Source: Mycobacterium sp. D16Q13 (GTDB taxonomy: Bacteria; Actinomycetota; Actinomycetes; Mycobacteriales; Mycobacteriaceae). Taken from it: a stretch of 64,000 bases of DNA. The notes under the pieces were generated by a model that saw only the letters and a program-made list of their open reading frames with translations, ran no database searches and had not been told where the DNA came from. Made by a program: the position numbers and the translations under genes. Below are positions 17,478 through 26,172 of the stretch, in pieces (positions within the stretch are counted from its first letter, which is position 1; every line of letters starts with the position of its first letter). The stretch spans positions 248,001-312,000 of the forward strand of contig NZ_MAEW01000003.1 of assembly GCF_002013375.1 (NCBI RefSeq). Direction: 5' to 3'.

Positions 17478-18415
17478 GCAATGGCCTCGTAGGTGAGTTC
17501 CTTGGACCAGCTCGGCTGTTCGGCAAGCCAGCGCTTCGGGTAGTAGTCGGACAGCTTGACCATGGTGTTGGCCACAGCGTGATACGGACCGTGAAGCGGG
17601 TTCTGCTCATTGGTGATCATCGCCGCACCGAGCCGCAGTACCTGGTACACCAGCAATCGAGTGCCCTTGCCGCGGCTGCCGACATTGACGAACCGCTCCA
17701 TGGCGTCGTACAAACGCTGTTCACGCAGTCCCATGCCGATCAGATTGCCCTTGATTCTGTTGATGAGCGGGATGCCCGTGCCGAGCCCCAGCAGCAATCC
17801 CATCAACAACGAGGGGTTGAGCACCGTGGCAACATTCTCGATGATGACGCGGCGCAGATTGCCCTGCCCCATCATGTCTAGTACATGGAAATCCACTGCC
17901 AGATGGCGTGATTCGTCGGAGTTGATATGCCGGAAAGCCTGGTGACAAACGGGGTCATGAACCTCCTCCAGCAGGAACTTCAGCAACGCGCCATCCAGGG
18001 CCACTTCCAGCAGCGGGATGATGGTGCCCAACACGGTGAGTGACAACCCGTCCGAGTATCGGTCCAGCCATTCAATGGCCAAGCGCACGTTCACATTCGG
18101 TACAGGAACTTCATCCTTCTCGAGCATGCCCCAGCGCCGCATCAACGCCAGTTCGGCGTTGGCGTGCTTTTGTTCCTCGGCATGGAAGTACCGGTAGATC
18201 TCCGCGAGCGTCTCATTGGGGGCCTTTTTGGCCAACGCCGAAAACCCACGCGCGCCGATATTTTCAATCCACACCAGATCGGCCATGAAGGCCTTCAACT
18301 TGGGCCGCTGCTCGTCGGTGATCTGCTCGGCGCCAGGAGCTTCCCAGTCCACATCGGCCAGGGCCCACTGCTTGTCCTTGATGGTCTGCAGCATGTCTTC
18401 CAGAACAATGGCCAT
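17474..18415 (-). CDS. Predicted metal-dependent hydrolase (ferritin-like di-iron fold)
   Basis: The 313-residue helical protein matches the predicted metal-dependent hydrolase family of ferritin-like proteins. Metal ligands are visible as E-x6-EExxH (EIYRYFHAEEQKHANAEL) and a second set in HQAFRHINSDESRHLAVDFH. This arrangement resembles the di-iron sites of oxygenases and desaturase-like enzymes. The family often lies next to flavin monooxygenases and SDRs, as here. The 12-base gap to the upstream fusion gene and the ATGA overlap with the downstream monooxygenase place it in one transcript. It may hydrolyse or oxidise an intermediate of the pathway; activity is inferred only from fold. Confidence 0.75.
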   Translation of the reverse strand: MAIVLEDMLQTIKDKQWALADVDWEAPGAEQITDEQRPKLKAFMADLVWIENIGARGFSALAKKAPNETLAEIYRYFHAEEQKHANAELALMRRWGMLEKDEVPVPNVNVRLAIEWLDRYSDGLSLTVLGTIIPLLEVALDGALLKFLLEEVHDPVCHQAFRHINSDESRHLAVDFHVLDMMGQGNLRRVIIENVATVLNPSLLMGLLLGLGTGIPLINRIKGNLIGMGLREQRLYDAMERFVNVGSRGKGTRLLVYQVLRLGAAMITNEQNPLHGPYHAVANTMVKLSDYYPKRWLAEQPSWSKELTYEAIA

Positions 18416-18427
18416 CTCTTCGCCTTC

Positions 18428-20467
18428 CTATGCGGTCCGGGCCGTACGCAGGGGCTGTTGGGCCAGCACCCCGGTGATGAATCTGGCGGCCTCGCCAAGC
18501 GCCGCGTTGGCCTCCGGAATCAACCGGGGCAGGGCCTGGAACACGTGGATCTGCTCGGGCCAAATCTGCAGATCGCATTGCCCGCCGGCCTGAACGATCA
18601 TTCGCGTGAGCTCCTCCGCGTCGGCGGCCAGGAACTCGGCCCCACCGGCCTGAATCAGAGTGGGCGGCAGGGAGATTCCGGCGGGAAAGCTCAGACGTAG
18701 GCGTGGCGAGTCCGCAGGCTCACAGCGGGTGTACTTGTCCACCAGATGTTTAGCGGCGGCCGCGGTGATGGCCGGGTCTGGCCGCATCGTCTCGCGTTCG
18801 GCGGCCAAACCGAGCGTCACGTCCAGCAGCGGCGAGAATAACGCCACCGCACCGGGTTGCGGCACGTTCAGCCGGTGGTTCTCGATGAGCAGGTCCACCG
18901 CGAGATGCCCGCCCGCCGAATCACCGGCAACCACAATGTCCTGGGCAGCATGACCGCGTTCCAGCAGCCAGTCATAGGCGGCCCGGACGTCGTCGGCGGC
19001 CGCCGGAAAGACGTGTTCGGGTGCCAGCCGGTAGTCGACAGTGAAGGCAGGCAGGCCGGTCGCCTCCGACAGGCGAGCGACCATCGAGCGGTGAGTTTTC
19101 GCCGAGCAGATGACATAGCCACTGCCATGGACGTACAGGATGATCGGCCCCTGAACATCGGCACTGAGCGCAGCCCCCGCCCGAACCCATTCCCCCCGTA
19201 GCGGATCCTTCAACCGCGCCACTTCGGTGCCGCGGGGCATCGCTCCGCCGACCGCCATGATGGCCGCGACGATCCGGCGCGCCAGCAGCACACCGGGCTT
19301 GCCCGTTTTGTCCAGGCGGGCGCGAGACAGCACTGGCCGCAACCCGATGGCGGTCAGCGCCGCGGTGGCCCTGGTGCGCCGCGAGGCCTCGGAGACCGCT
19401 GTCCCGGCGACATCCGCCGTGCGCAGTGCCAAGGACACACCACCGACGACGGCATTGATTCGCGCCTGTGTCTTGCGAGCACTGTCGCGACTCGGTTCGG
19501 TGGCAGGCAGGTCGGCGAGGAACAAGTTCGGGAATCCCGCCACGGTGGCCGAAACGCGGCCCGCCGGCTTGAGCTTTCGACGCTGGGCCCCCACCACCGG
19601 CACCACCGCGATGGTCGATCCCGCATCCGGGCTGGATGCGAAAACCACGACATCGCACTGATGATCGATGCCTTCGGCGGTGCGGATGCCTCCACTGCTG
19701 AACCGGGCAATGGGCCAGGTAACCAGCTTGCAGTTGGGTGCTTGCAGTGCGGTAAGGAACTCATCGGTCACCACGACGTTGGGGCGACCGGTGAGCCTCA
19801 GCGGCGTCAGTTGACGCCGGATCCAGGGGTCCGGCACACGCCGGCGCAGGTTGCGCTGGGCCACTACTTCGAGCAGGCCGAGCGTCGTGGGACGCCTACC
19901 CGCGAACCAGGCCTGGCGCGTCTCACGGCGTAGCGTGCGATCCACCAGCTGACCGACGCGGCCACTGGTCCGAGGCAGCACCCAATCGGGTGAACTCTGG
20001 AAAAGCTTGACGCTGGCAGCATTTCGAACCACTACGGGCAGCACCGACGCGGCGGCGGCACTATTGCCGACGACGGCGACACGCAGCCCGGCGAGCTCTG
20101 TACCGTCACCGATCCGGGCGGCGTCGAGGATCTTTCCGGTGTACCCCTCGATACCCCGAATGTCGGGACTGCCGTCCACCGACCCGGTGGCCAGCACGAC
20201 CGCGCGTGCGGTGAAGCGCTGTCCTGCTTCCGTGTCCACGATCCACAGGTCACCGTCGAGCGCGATCCGGGTGACGTCATGACCGAACTTCACGTGCGGA
20301 TCGAGCGTGAACAGGGCGATGGTGTCGTCACGCCAGCTTCCTGGCGCCGGGCGGGCACGATCGAGCACGGTGAAGTCGGTGATCCCGGCCTCCTGTAAAC
20401 CCACCGCGGTACCCAGACCGGTGTATCCGGCGCCTACGACGACGACCGGCAGTGTGGGGCCCGTCAC
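18428..20467 (-). CDS. Fusion of flavin monooxygenase-like domain and HSL-family esterase
   Basis: One 679-residue chain carries two enzyme modules. Residues 1 to about 400 form a class B flavin monooxygenase-like half: GAGYTG at 12-17, GSWRDD near 43-48, and a second Rossmann motif VVGNSAAA at 132-139. The NxYPG-to-helix segment of about 45 residues found in its neighbours is missing, and the Baeyer-Villiger fingerprint is unrecognisable. From about 410 the chain is an HSL-type hydrolase with HGSG at 447-450, GDSAGG at 516-521, a Glu (about 611) where the acid is normally Asp, and a His in QIHVFQ. The GTG at 20467 overlaps the SDR stop as GTGA. The fusion suggests that monooxygenase product passes to the esterase, or that the N-half is only a binding domain. 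Confidence 0.83.
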   Translation of the reverse strand: MTGPTLPVVVVGAGYTGLGTAVGLQEAGITDFTVLDRARPAPGSWRDDTIALFTLDPHVKFGHDVTRIALDGDLWIVDTEAGQRFTARAVVLATGSVDGSPDIRGIEGYTGKILDAARIGDGTELAGLRVAVVGNSAAAASVLPVVVRNAASVKLFQSSPDWVLPRTSGRVGQLVDRTLRRETRQAWFAGRRPTTLGLLEVVAQRNLRRRVPDPWIRRQLTPLRLTGRPNVVVTDEFLTALQAPNCKLVTWPIARFSSGGIRTAEGIDHQCDVVVFASSPDAGSTIAVVPVVGAQRRKLKPAGRVSATVAGFPNLFLADLPATEPSRDSARKTQARINAVVGGVSLALRTADVAGTAVSEASRRTRATAALTAIGLRPVLSRARLDKTGKPGVLLARRIVAAIMAVGGAMPRGTEVARLKDPLRGEWVRAGAALSADVQGPIILYVHGSGYVICSAKTHRSMVARLSEATGLPAFTVDYRLAPEHVFPAAADDVRAAYDWLLERGHAAQDIVVAGDSAGGHLAVDLLIENHRLNVPQPGAVALFSPLLDVTLGLAAERETMRPDPAITAAAAKHLVDKYTRCEPADSPRLRLSFPAGISLPPTLIQAGGAEFLAADAEELTRMIVQAGGQCDLQIWPEQIHVFQALPRLIPEANAALGEAARFITGVLAQQPLRTARTA

Positions 20468-21387
20468 CGGGGCACCACCTTGACCGGGGATTCCTTTTCG
20501 TAGGCGGTATCCCACAATTTACGCGGATCGGTGTCCGCGGGCAGCAGCCGGCCCAACCGTGAGATGATTCCCGAGCCCCACGAATAGGGCACGGGCGCAT
20601 GCCGTTTCATCGCCCAGATGAGTTTTGCATCGGGCTGCGGGACCACATACAGCCGCCCCCGATCGTGCGCGTTGAGGGTGGTCTTCGCGATCCATTCCGG
20701 CGACACCCCAACCCATTTGAACGCGGTACTCGCGAGGTTGGTCAGCGGCCCGGGGATGCGTGCACCGTCCAGGATGTTGGTCTTGACGGCCGTGGGACAC
20801 AGCACCGTTACCCGCACCCCGCTGCCCGCGAGCTCGGCACGTAGCGTCTCCGAGAGCGCAAGCACGGCAGCCTTGCTCACGTTGTACGGGCCCATCAACG
20901 GCGCGGCCGCGAAACTGGCGGCGGACGATACGTTGATGATGCCGCCGAATCCCTGTTCACGCAGCCGGGGGGTGAAAACCTGGCAACCGTAGATCATTCC
21001 CCACATGTTGATGCCGATGGTGGCGTTCCAGTCGTCCATCGACACCTCACCGATGGGTTTGCCGCCCGTTCCGATACCCGCGTTGTTGATCACCAAATCG
21101 GGAGCCTGCCCCAGCCAGTCGGTCGCGGTGTCGGCGAGCATGACGATCTCGTCATACGAACTGACGTCGCACACGACAGGATGTGCGTTGTCACGCCCAA
21201 GTTTGTCGGCGGTCTCCTGCGCGCTGGCCAGGTTGATATCGGCACACACCACCCGGCCGCCACGGGCGACGATGGCCTCCGCGAAGGCGCGTCCGATGCC
21301 GCTGCCCGCGCCCGTCACCACCGCGCTCGCCCCGTAACTGACCTTCGGACGTCGGCGCGGGTAGGCTCCCGCGTCGGGTGCCGTCAT
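20464..21387 (-). CDS. Short-chain dehydrogenase/reductase (SDR)
   Basis: A classical SDR of 307 residues: cofactor motif TGAGSGIG, NNAGIGTGG, a Ser in INVSSAAS, and the YNVSK (YxxxK) active site. The C-terminal extension resembles that of the SDR at 6106-6963 and of the mycobacterial SDRs found next to monooxygenases. It is the first gene of the second SDR/monooxygenase/esterase operon. The ATG at 21387 was chosen because AAGGG lies 8 bases upstream, although in-frame GTG and ATG codons lie 3 codons earlier. The stop overlaps the fusion gene start as GTGA. The likely role is oxidation of an alcohol to the ketone used by the monooxygenases (inference). Confidence 0.87.
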   Translation of the reverse strand: MTAPDAGAYPRRRPKVSYGASAVVTGAGSGIGRAFAEAIVARGGRVVCADINLASAQETADKLGRDNAHPVVCDVSSYDEIVMLADTATDWLGQAPDLVINNAGIGTGGKPIGEVSMDDWNATIGINMWGMIYGCQVFTPRLREQGFGGIINVSSAASFAAAPLMGPYNVSKAAVLALSETLRAELAGSGVRVTVLCPTAVKTNILDGARIPGPLTNLASTAFKWVGVSPEWIAKTTLNAHDRGRLYVVPQPDAKLIWAMKRHAPVPYSWGSGIISRLGRLLPADTDPRKLWDTAYEKESPVKVVPR

Positions 21388-21410
21388 TGGCATCACCCTT
21401 CGCTTGTCGC

Positions 21411-21430
21411 TTACGCATCAGTCGTAAACG
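21411..21430. promoter_or_regulatory. Inverted repeat TTACG-N7-CGTAA upstream of the SDR operon
   Basis: Perfect 5-bp arms at 21411-21415 and 21423-21427, about 25 bases upstream of the SDR start, overlap a CGTAAACGTAAAC direct repeat. This is a reasonable operator and promoter position for the second monooxygenase operon. No dedicated regulator gene adjoins it. Confidence 0.35.
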
Positions 21431-21510
21431 TAAACCAAGCGTGTGGCACACCCGCCCACTTGTCAAGGGTCCGGCGAGATTAATGTCGGGTTAGTCGTAC
21501 CGCGCGAAGA

Positions 21511-22065
21511 CTACTGCAGCGCAGGCAGGCCATCAATCGAGCTGCCGTTGTCTTCCAGCGCGCTCTCCAGGGTCATCTTCTCCTGCGGCACCTTCTCGAC
21601 ATGCTTCTCGTACACGTCTCGATGACCCAAAAAATCCATGAGCGGAACCGAGTAGCCACACGAGTCGGCCACGCGGGTGACCTCAACCAAAATGATTGAG
21701 CGCGCTCCCTTTTCGAGCTTCTTGGCGAAGTGGCTGCGCAGCTTCGGGTACTCGGGTTCGTTGAACTGCACCACGCGAGCGCGGCCATGCAGCCGGATGA
21801 TGCGGCAACGCTTGTCGAATGAACAGAACATGAGCACGATGCGCCCGTTGTCGCGCACGTGCGCGATGGTCTCCGCACCGCTGCCGAAGTAGTCCAGGTA
21901 GCCCACGTGGTGCGGCCCGAGCACCGCGAATGTCCCGGCCATCCCCTTAGGAGAGACGTTGACGTGCCCTTCCGGGCCGCTCGGCGCGGTGCCGACGAAG
22001 AACACCGGCTGCTCGGTCAGCCAGCGGGCGAGCTTGTCGTCGATCTCCTCGTACACGTGACTCAT
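21511..22065 (-). CDS. Pyridoxamine 5-phosphate oxidase-like flavoprotein (split beta-barrel)
   Basis: The 184-residue protein fits the PNPOx-like split-barrel family: an N-terminal helix LARWLTEQPVFFVGTA, then VNVSPKG, a strand FAVLGPHHVGYLDYFGSGAETIAHVRDNGRIVLMF, and an RIIRLHGRARVV segment. Members bind FMN, F420 or haem. Short mycobacterial paralogues often act as F420- or FMN-dependent reductases rather than in vitamin B6 synthesis. The cofactor cannot be told from sequence here. The ATG at 22065 is preferred over a TTG ten codons upstream. The gene lies 51 bases downstream of an acyl-CoA ligase on the same strand and could be co-transcribed. Confidence 0.75.
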   Translation of the reverse strand: MSHVYEEIDDKLARWLTEQPVFFVGTAPSGPEGHVNVSPKGMAGTFAVLGPHHVGYLDYFGSGAETIAHVRDNGRIVLMFCSFDKRCRIIRLHGRARVVQFNEPEYPKLRSHFAKKLEKGARSIILVEVTRVADSCGYSVPLMDFLGHRDVYEKHVEKVPQEKMTLESALEDNGSSIDGLPALQ

Positions 22066-22116
22066 GCGGTCCAGGGTGCCACCCGAGTCCGACAACCCGC
22101 CACTGGATTTCGCAGG

Positions 22117-23691
22117 TCAGATGCGTGCGCGCAGGTCCTTGCGCAGGATCTTGCCCGCGGCACTCTTGGGGATGGCGTCGATAAACTCCACCTGACGAAT
22201 CCGCTTGTGCGGAGCCACCTTCTGTTGGACGAAGGTCATAACCTCTTCATCGGTAAGGTCCTGATCGGTGCGGACCACGAAAGCCTTGGGAATCTCGCCG
22301 CTGGACGGATCGGGAACACCGATGACGGCAGCGTCGCCAATGCCCGGGTGCGTCAGCAGCAGCGCCTCCAACTCGGCGGGAGGCACCTGGTAGCCCTTGT
22401 ACTTGATCAGCTCCTTGAGCCGGTCGACGATCGTCACCACGCCGTCGGCGCGCACCACCGCGATATCTCCGGTGTGCAGGAACCCGTCGGGTTCGATCGT
22501 CGCGGCGGTGGCCTCCTCGTTGCCGAGGTAGCCGGCCATCACATTGGGGCCACGCACCAGCAGCTCCCCAGGCGCACTCTCGCCCTCGGCCGGAATCTCG
22601 ATCTCCGCACCGGTCTCGGTGTCGATGAGCTTGTTCTCTGAATTCGGTACCGGGATACCCACAGAGTTCAGCGGGATATCGGGCCGGCCCGGCGGAATGA
22701 GGTGGCTGACGGGACTCAGCTCGGTCATTCCGTAGCCCTGGCTGACACGGCAATTCAGACGTGCGGCAACGGCATTGCCCAACTGCTCGTCCAGCGGGGC
22801 GGCACCCGAGAAGACCGAGCGCAGGCAGGAGACGTCGTACTTGTCGACATCGGGGTGCTTGGCCAGCACCACCGCCACCGGCGGGGCGACGAAGACGTGG
22901 TCCACGCGGTAGTTGGCAATGGAGCCCAGGAAGGTGTCGAGCTCGAACCGGGGCAGGATGACCAGCTCGGCGCCCAGCTTGAGTTGCACGTTGAGCAGCA
23001 CGACCAGACCGTAGATGTGGAAGAACGGGAGGACGGCCAGCACCCGGTCTCCTCGGTCCACCCCGTAAAGGTGTTTGGCCTGCGCAATGTTGGCGACCAG
23101 GTTGTGGTGGGTCAGCATGACGCCCTTGGCCTTGCCGGTGGTTCCCGACGAGTACGGCAGCACCGCCAAATGTGTTGCCGGGTCAAAGGAAACCTCCGGC
23201 GGCGCCAGATCAGGCCGCGCGATATCGGCCAGGGAGAGGCGTCCCTCGACGGGATCGATGGTGATCACGTTGACGGCATCAAGACCCGCGATCTCCGCGG
23301 CCTCCAGCGCACGCGACAGCAGCGGCGACACCGTGAAGACGAGCTGTGCCTTGGAGTCGATGAGCTGCTTGGCCAGCTCCTCGGCGGTGTACAACACGTT
23401 GACAGTGCTCGCGGTGCCGCCCGCGCGCAGGATGCCGTGCAACACCACGGCGAAGGCCGAGCAGTTCGGCAGGAAGACCGCCGCGACGTCGCCGAGACCG
23501 AATCCTCGGTCGGCCAGACCCGCCGCCGCCGCGTCAATCTGCGAACGCAGCTCGCCAAAGGTGGTCTGTGCCCCGGAAAGCCCGTCGATGAGCGCGACGC
23601 GGTCGTCGTCTCCGCTCGTGTCGCCGAACACGTACTCGTAGACAGAGCAGTCGGGAATGGAAACGTCGGGCAGAGGGCTACGAAACGTCAC
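22117..23691 (-). CDS. AMP-dependent acyl/aryl-CoA ligase (4CL-like)
   Basis: A 524-residue ANL superfamily enzyme. It has the P-loop-like motif YSSGTTGKAKGV, the A5 motif YGMTELSP, A7/A8 motifs HTGDIAV and DRLKELIKYKGYQVPPAELE, and the catalytic Lys near the C-terminus in PKSAAGKILRKDL. It activates a carboxylic acid with ATP to an adenylate and then forms the CoA thioester. The order of motifs and the KGYQV hinge match the 4-coumarate-CoA ligase subgroup rather than long-chain FadD fatty acyl-AMP ligases, so an aromatic or medium-chain acid is likely. The GTG start is uncertain. Pathway and substrate are unknown. Confidence 0.85.
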   Translation of the reverse strand: MTFRSPLPDVSIPDCSVYEYVFGDTSGDDDRVALIDGLSGAQTTFGELRSQIDAAAAGLADRGFGLGDVAAVFLPNCSAFAVVLHGILRAGGTASTVNVLYTAEELAKQLIDSKAQLVFTVSPLLSRALEAAEIAGLDAVNVITIDPVEGRLSLADIARPDLAPPEVSFDPATHLAVLPYSSGTTGKAKGVMLTHHNLVANIAQAKHLYGVDRGDRVLAVLPFFHIYGLVVLLNVQLKLGAELVILPRFELDTFLGSIANYRVDHVFVAPPVAVVLAKHPDVDKYDVSCLRSVFSGAAPLDEQLGNAVAARLNCRVSQGYGMTELSPVSHLIPPGRPDIPLNSVGIPVPNSENKLIDTETGAEIEIPAEGESAPGELLVRGPNVMAGYLGNEEATAATIEPDGFLHTGDIAVVRADGVVTIVDRLKELIKYKGYQVPPAELEALLLTHPGIGDAAVIGVPDPSSGEIPKAFVVRTDQDLTDEEVMTFVQQKVAPHKRIRQVEFIDAIPKSAAGKILRKDLRARI

Positions 23692-23780
23692 GCCGGACAG
23701 TCTTGCACGCCGCGTCTAGTCCGTGTCGATGGTCCTGGCCTCTTCCGGGCCTCGTCTGGGCATCTCCTGGCCGACGAGGG

Positions 23781-24284
23781 TCAATCCTCGATGAGGTGCT
23801 CGAAGGCCTCAAGGTTCTTCAGCGACTCGCCCCGCGAGGTACGCCACGCCCACTCCTTCTGGATCGACGTCTTGAACCCCAACTCCAGCAGGATGTTGAA
23901 GTCGTTGTCCGCGGCCTCCAGCACCTGTCCGAGCAACCTGTCGATCTCATCCGGGGTGATCGCCGGCAGCGGCAGGCGACCCACCAGGTAGATGTCGCCC
24001 ATGTTGTCGATCGTGTACGCGACGGCGTACAAGCGGCGGTTGCGTTTGAGCAGGTAGCGGTAGACACCCTCGGTGTTCTCGTCGGGGCGCCGGCAGACGA
24101 ACACCTCGACGCGCACGGCGTGCTCACCCGGGCTGAGCATCGTGGTGATCTTTTGCTTGCGTTCACCGGGCAGCTCCACGATCAGCGCCGACTTGCCGTC
24201 CGGACCGTGATGCTCGGTGAAGGTGATCTCCCGCTCCACGAGCGTCCGCACGATAGTGGCGTAGGCGTCCCCGGCGGTGCTCAT
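23781..24284 (-). CDS. YbjN domain protein
   Basis: The 167-residue protein is a YbjN-family member, close to what I recall of M. tuberculosis Rv0487. It has an N-terminal helix, a [16 protein letters not shown] strand pair, [26 protein letters not shown], and an [17 protein letters not shown]-terminus. YbjN proteins resemble type III secretion chaperones in fold and are linked to stress and motility control in Enterobacteria, but the role in mycobacteria is unknown. The ATG at 24284 overlaps the mshA stop as ATGA. The coupling with mshA is conserved in mycobacteria and hints at a link with mycothiol metabolism. Confidence 0.85.
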   Translation of the reverse strand: MSTAGDAYATIVRTLVEREITFTEHHGPDGKSALIVELPGERKQKITTMLSPGEHAVRVEVFVCRRPDENTEGVYRYLLKRNRRLYAVAYTIDNMGDIYLVGRLPLPAITPDEIDRLLGQVLEAADNDFNILLELGFKTSIQKEWAWRTSRGESLKNLEAFEHLIED

Positions 24285-25570
24285 CGCCGCAGCCCCGACA
24301 GCCGACGCGACCGAAACCGCGAACGCGGCGGACGCTGTGTCGAGGGTCTTTGTGGCGCACGGTAATCGGAGATGGCACGGCTGTAACTGGCAAGCAGGGC
24401 ATCGGCGGTGCTGGACCAGGAAAAGCCGGCGGCATGCGCGACAGCCGCACTGCTGAACTCGGTCCCGGTGCGCGCCAACAGGTCCGCGATGGCATCCGCC
24501 CAATCCTCGGTGCGGTGCGTCGGGACCAGTAGGCCGGTCCGTTGGTCGGAAACTGCGACCGGAAGACCCCCCACCTCGGCCGCCACCACCGGGGTCCCGC
24601 AGGCCTGGGCCTCGATGGCCACCAGCCCAAAGGACTCCGAATAGCTGGGCACCGCAACGATATCGGCTGCCCGATACACCTGGGCCAGCCGTTCTCGAGA
24701 CTGTGGCGGCAGGAAGGTGACCCGGTCGGCGATCCCGAGGTCCGCAGCGAGATCCTGCAGTGCCGTCGGCTCATCGAGACCGCTGCCGGACGGCCCGCCG
24801 ACGATGAGAACGCGAACCCCCGGCAGCTTGGCGGCAGCGCGTACCAGCAGATCGGGGGCCTTCAGGGGCTGGATGCGTCCGACGAAGGCGACGATCTGCT
24901 CATCGGCCCGCAGGCCGAATTCGGCGCGGGCGGCCGCCTTGTCGCCGGGTGTGAATACATCCAGGTCGACGCCGGGGTGCACGATATCGATGCGACCTGG
25001 GTCGGCATTGTGTATCGACATCAGTTGTTCAGCTTCGTCCTTGGTGTTGACGATGAGCCTGTCGGCCTCGTCCACGACCTGCTGCTCCCCCACCGCGCGC
25101 AGTGCGGGCTCCGGGCGGTCGCCCTCGGCGAGCGTTTGATTCTTGACCGCGGCGAGCGTGTGCGCGGTGTGGACCAGCGGGACGCCCCAGCGGTCGCGGG
25201 CCAGCCAGCCCGCTTGACCGGAGAGCCAGTAGTGCGAGTGAACCAGGTTGTAGTAGCCGGGCTCGTGGATCGCCTCGGCGCGCAGCACCCCGGCGGTGAA
25301 CGCGCACAGCTGAGTGGGCAGGTCGTACTTGTCCAGGCCCTCGAACGGGCCGGCGACAATATTGCGCACCGTTACCCCATCCGCGACGGCCACCGCCGGC
25401 TCGTCGGAGGACGCGGTGGCGCGGGTGAAGATGTCGACGGCAACACCCCGGCGCGCCAGCTGAAGAGCCGTTTGCAGCACGTAGACGTTCATGCCGCCGG
25501 CGTCGCCGGTACCCGGCTGGGCCAGTGGCGAGGTGTGTACGGATAGGACGGCGATGCGGCGCGGCTTCAG
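24281..25570 (-). CDS. mshA: D-inositol-3-phosphate glycosyltransferase MshA
   Basis: This GT4 glycosyltransferase carries out the first step of mycothiol synthesis, transferring GlcNAc from UDP-GlcNAc to inositol-3-phosphate. The N-terminal [19 protein letters not shown] motif, [21 protein letters not shown], the phosphate-binding [11 protein letters not shown] and GGPSGSG, and the nucleotide-sugar motif [19 protein letters not shown] are all present. The family core begins at [13 protein letters not shown] (near 25567). No ATG, GTG or TTG lies in frame near that point, and the only standard start is 59 codons upstream at 25747, inside the SRPBCC gene. A CTG at 25570 is the best-placed candidate, so the start coordinate is uncertain. 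Confidence 0.9.
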   Translation of the reverse strand: MKPRRIAVLSVHTSPLAQPGTGDAGGMNVYVLQTALQLARRGVAVDIFTRATASSDEPAVAVADGVTVRNIVAGPFEGLDKYDLPTQLCAFTAGVLRAEAIHEPGYYNLVHSHYWLSGQAGWLARDRWGVPLVHTAHTLAAVKNQTLAEGDRPEPALRAVGEQQVVDEADRLIVNTKDEAEQLMSIHNADPGRIDIVHPGVDLDVFTPGDKAAARAEFGLRADEQIVAFVGRIQPLKAPDLLVRAAAKLPGVRVLIVGGPSGSGLDEPTALQDLAADLGIADRVTFLPPQSRERLAQVYRAADIVAVPSYSESFGLVAIEAQACGTPVVAAEVGGLPVAVSDQRTGLLVPTHRTEDWADAIADLLARTGTEFSSAAVAHAAGFSWSSTADALLASYSRAISDYRAPQRPSTQRPPRSRFRSRRLSGLRR

Positions 25571-26036
25571 CGCCGAAACCGCCCGTGATCTTCTGGTGGT
25601 ATCCCTCTTCCAGGATCTTGCGCAGCTTCTCGTCCGAATGCGTGATGGCCAGCGAGATGAACGGCGAGATGACCTTGCCCAGCGCGCGTCCGGCAAGCCC
25701 GCCGGGCAGCCGGTAGTCGATGTTGATCTCCAGCTCGGTCTCACCATCGGAAATGGGCCGGAACCGGCATTCGACCTGGTTGTCGATCCCCGACCGCGAC
25801 GCGGTGGTGAACAGCGTGTCGGGATCCCACTGCGTCACCTCGATCGTCGACCGGAGGGTGGCACCGAGGTTGATGGCGATGTCGTACTTGGCCCCGAGCC
25901 CCCGTGGCACGTCGTTCACAAAACGAACATGCTCGATCCCGAACATCCAGTCCGCCAGATGGTGCGCATCACTGATGTAGTCGAAGGCGTATGCCATCGG
26001 CACCTTCGCGGAGGACACGTGGTGGATATGCGTCAT
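25029..26036 (-). CDS. SRPBCC (START-like) protein whose frame runs on into mshA
   Basis: Residues 1 to about 150 form a START-like ligand-binding domain ([18 protein letters not shown], a [12 protein letters not shown] strand, [26 protein letters not shown], and a C-terminal helix [12 protein letters not shown]). The domain should finish near 25580. The frame has no stop there and continues for about 180 residues across mshA in a different frame, giving Arg-rich non-domain sequence. This implies either a one-base frameshift at the end of the gene or a real extended protein. A TGA in the third frame at the junction overlaps the CTG that opens the mshA homology. The ATG at 26036 is a reasonable start. 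Confidence 0.6.
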   Translation of the reverse strand: MTHIHHVSSAKVPMAYAFDYISDAHHLADWMFGIEHVRFVNDVPRGLGAKYDIAINLGATLRSTIEVTQWDPDTLFTTASRSGIDNQVECRFRPISDGETELEINIDYRLPGGLAGRALGKVISPFISLAITHSDEKLRKILEEGYHQKITGGFGAEAAPHRRPIRTHLATGPAGYRRRRRHERLRAANGSSAGAPGCCRRHLHPRHRVLRRAGGGRRGWGNGAQYCRRPVRGPGQVRPAHSAVRVHRRGAARRGDPRARLLQPGSLALLALRSSGLAGPRPLGRPAGPHRAHARRGQESNARRGRPPGARTARGGGAAGRGRGRQAHRQHQGRS

Positions 26037-26172
26037 GCGCACATGCCTATCACTTTTTGGCCCCGAGTCGTAGATTCGCGGCCAAAACGCCAGCAACCAC
26101 CTTGCTCGGCGTGAGGCTACGGCGGAACTCGCAGGAAGTCCCGCCATAGCGTCACACTCGACATGCCCAGGG

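Noticed and set aside
22702..23991. 429-codon plus-strand frame
   Set aside because: It is antisense to the acyl-CoA ligase, which carries all ANL motifs.
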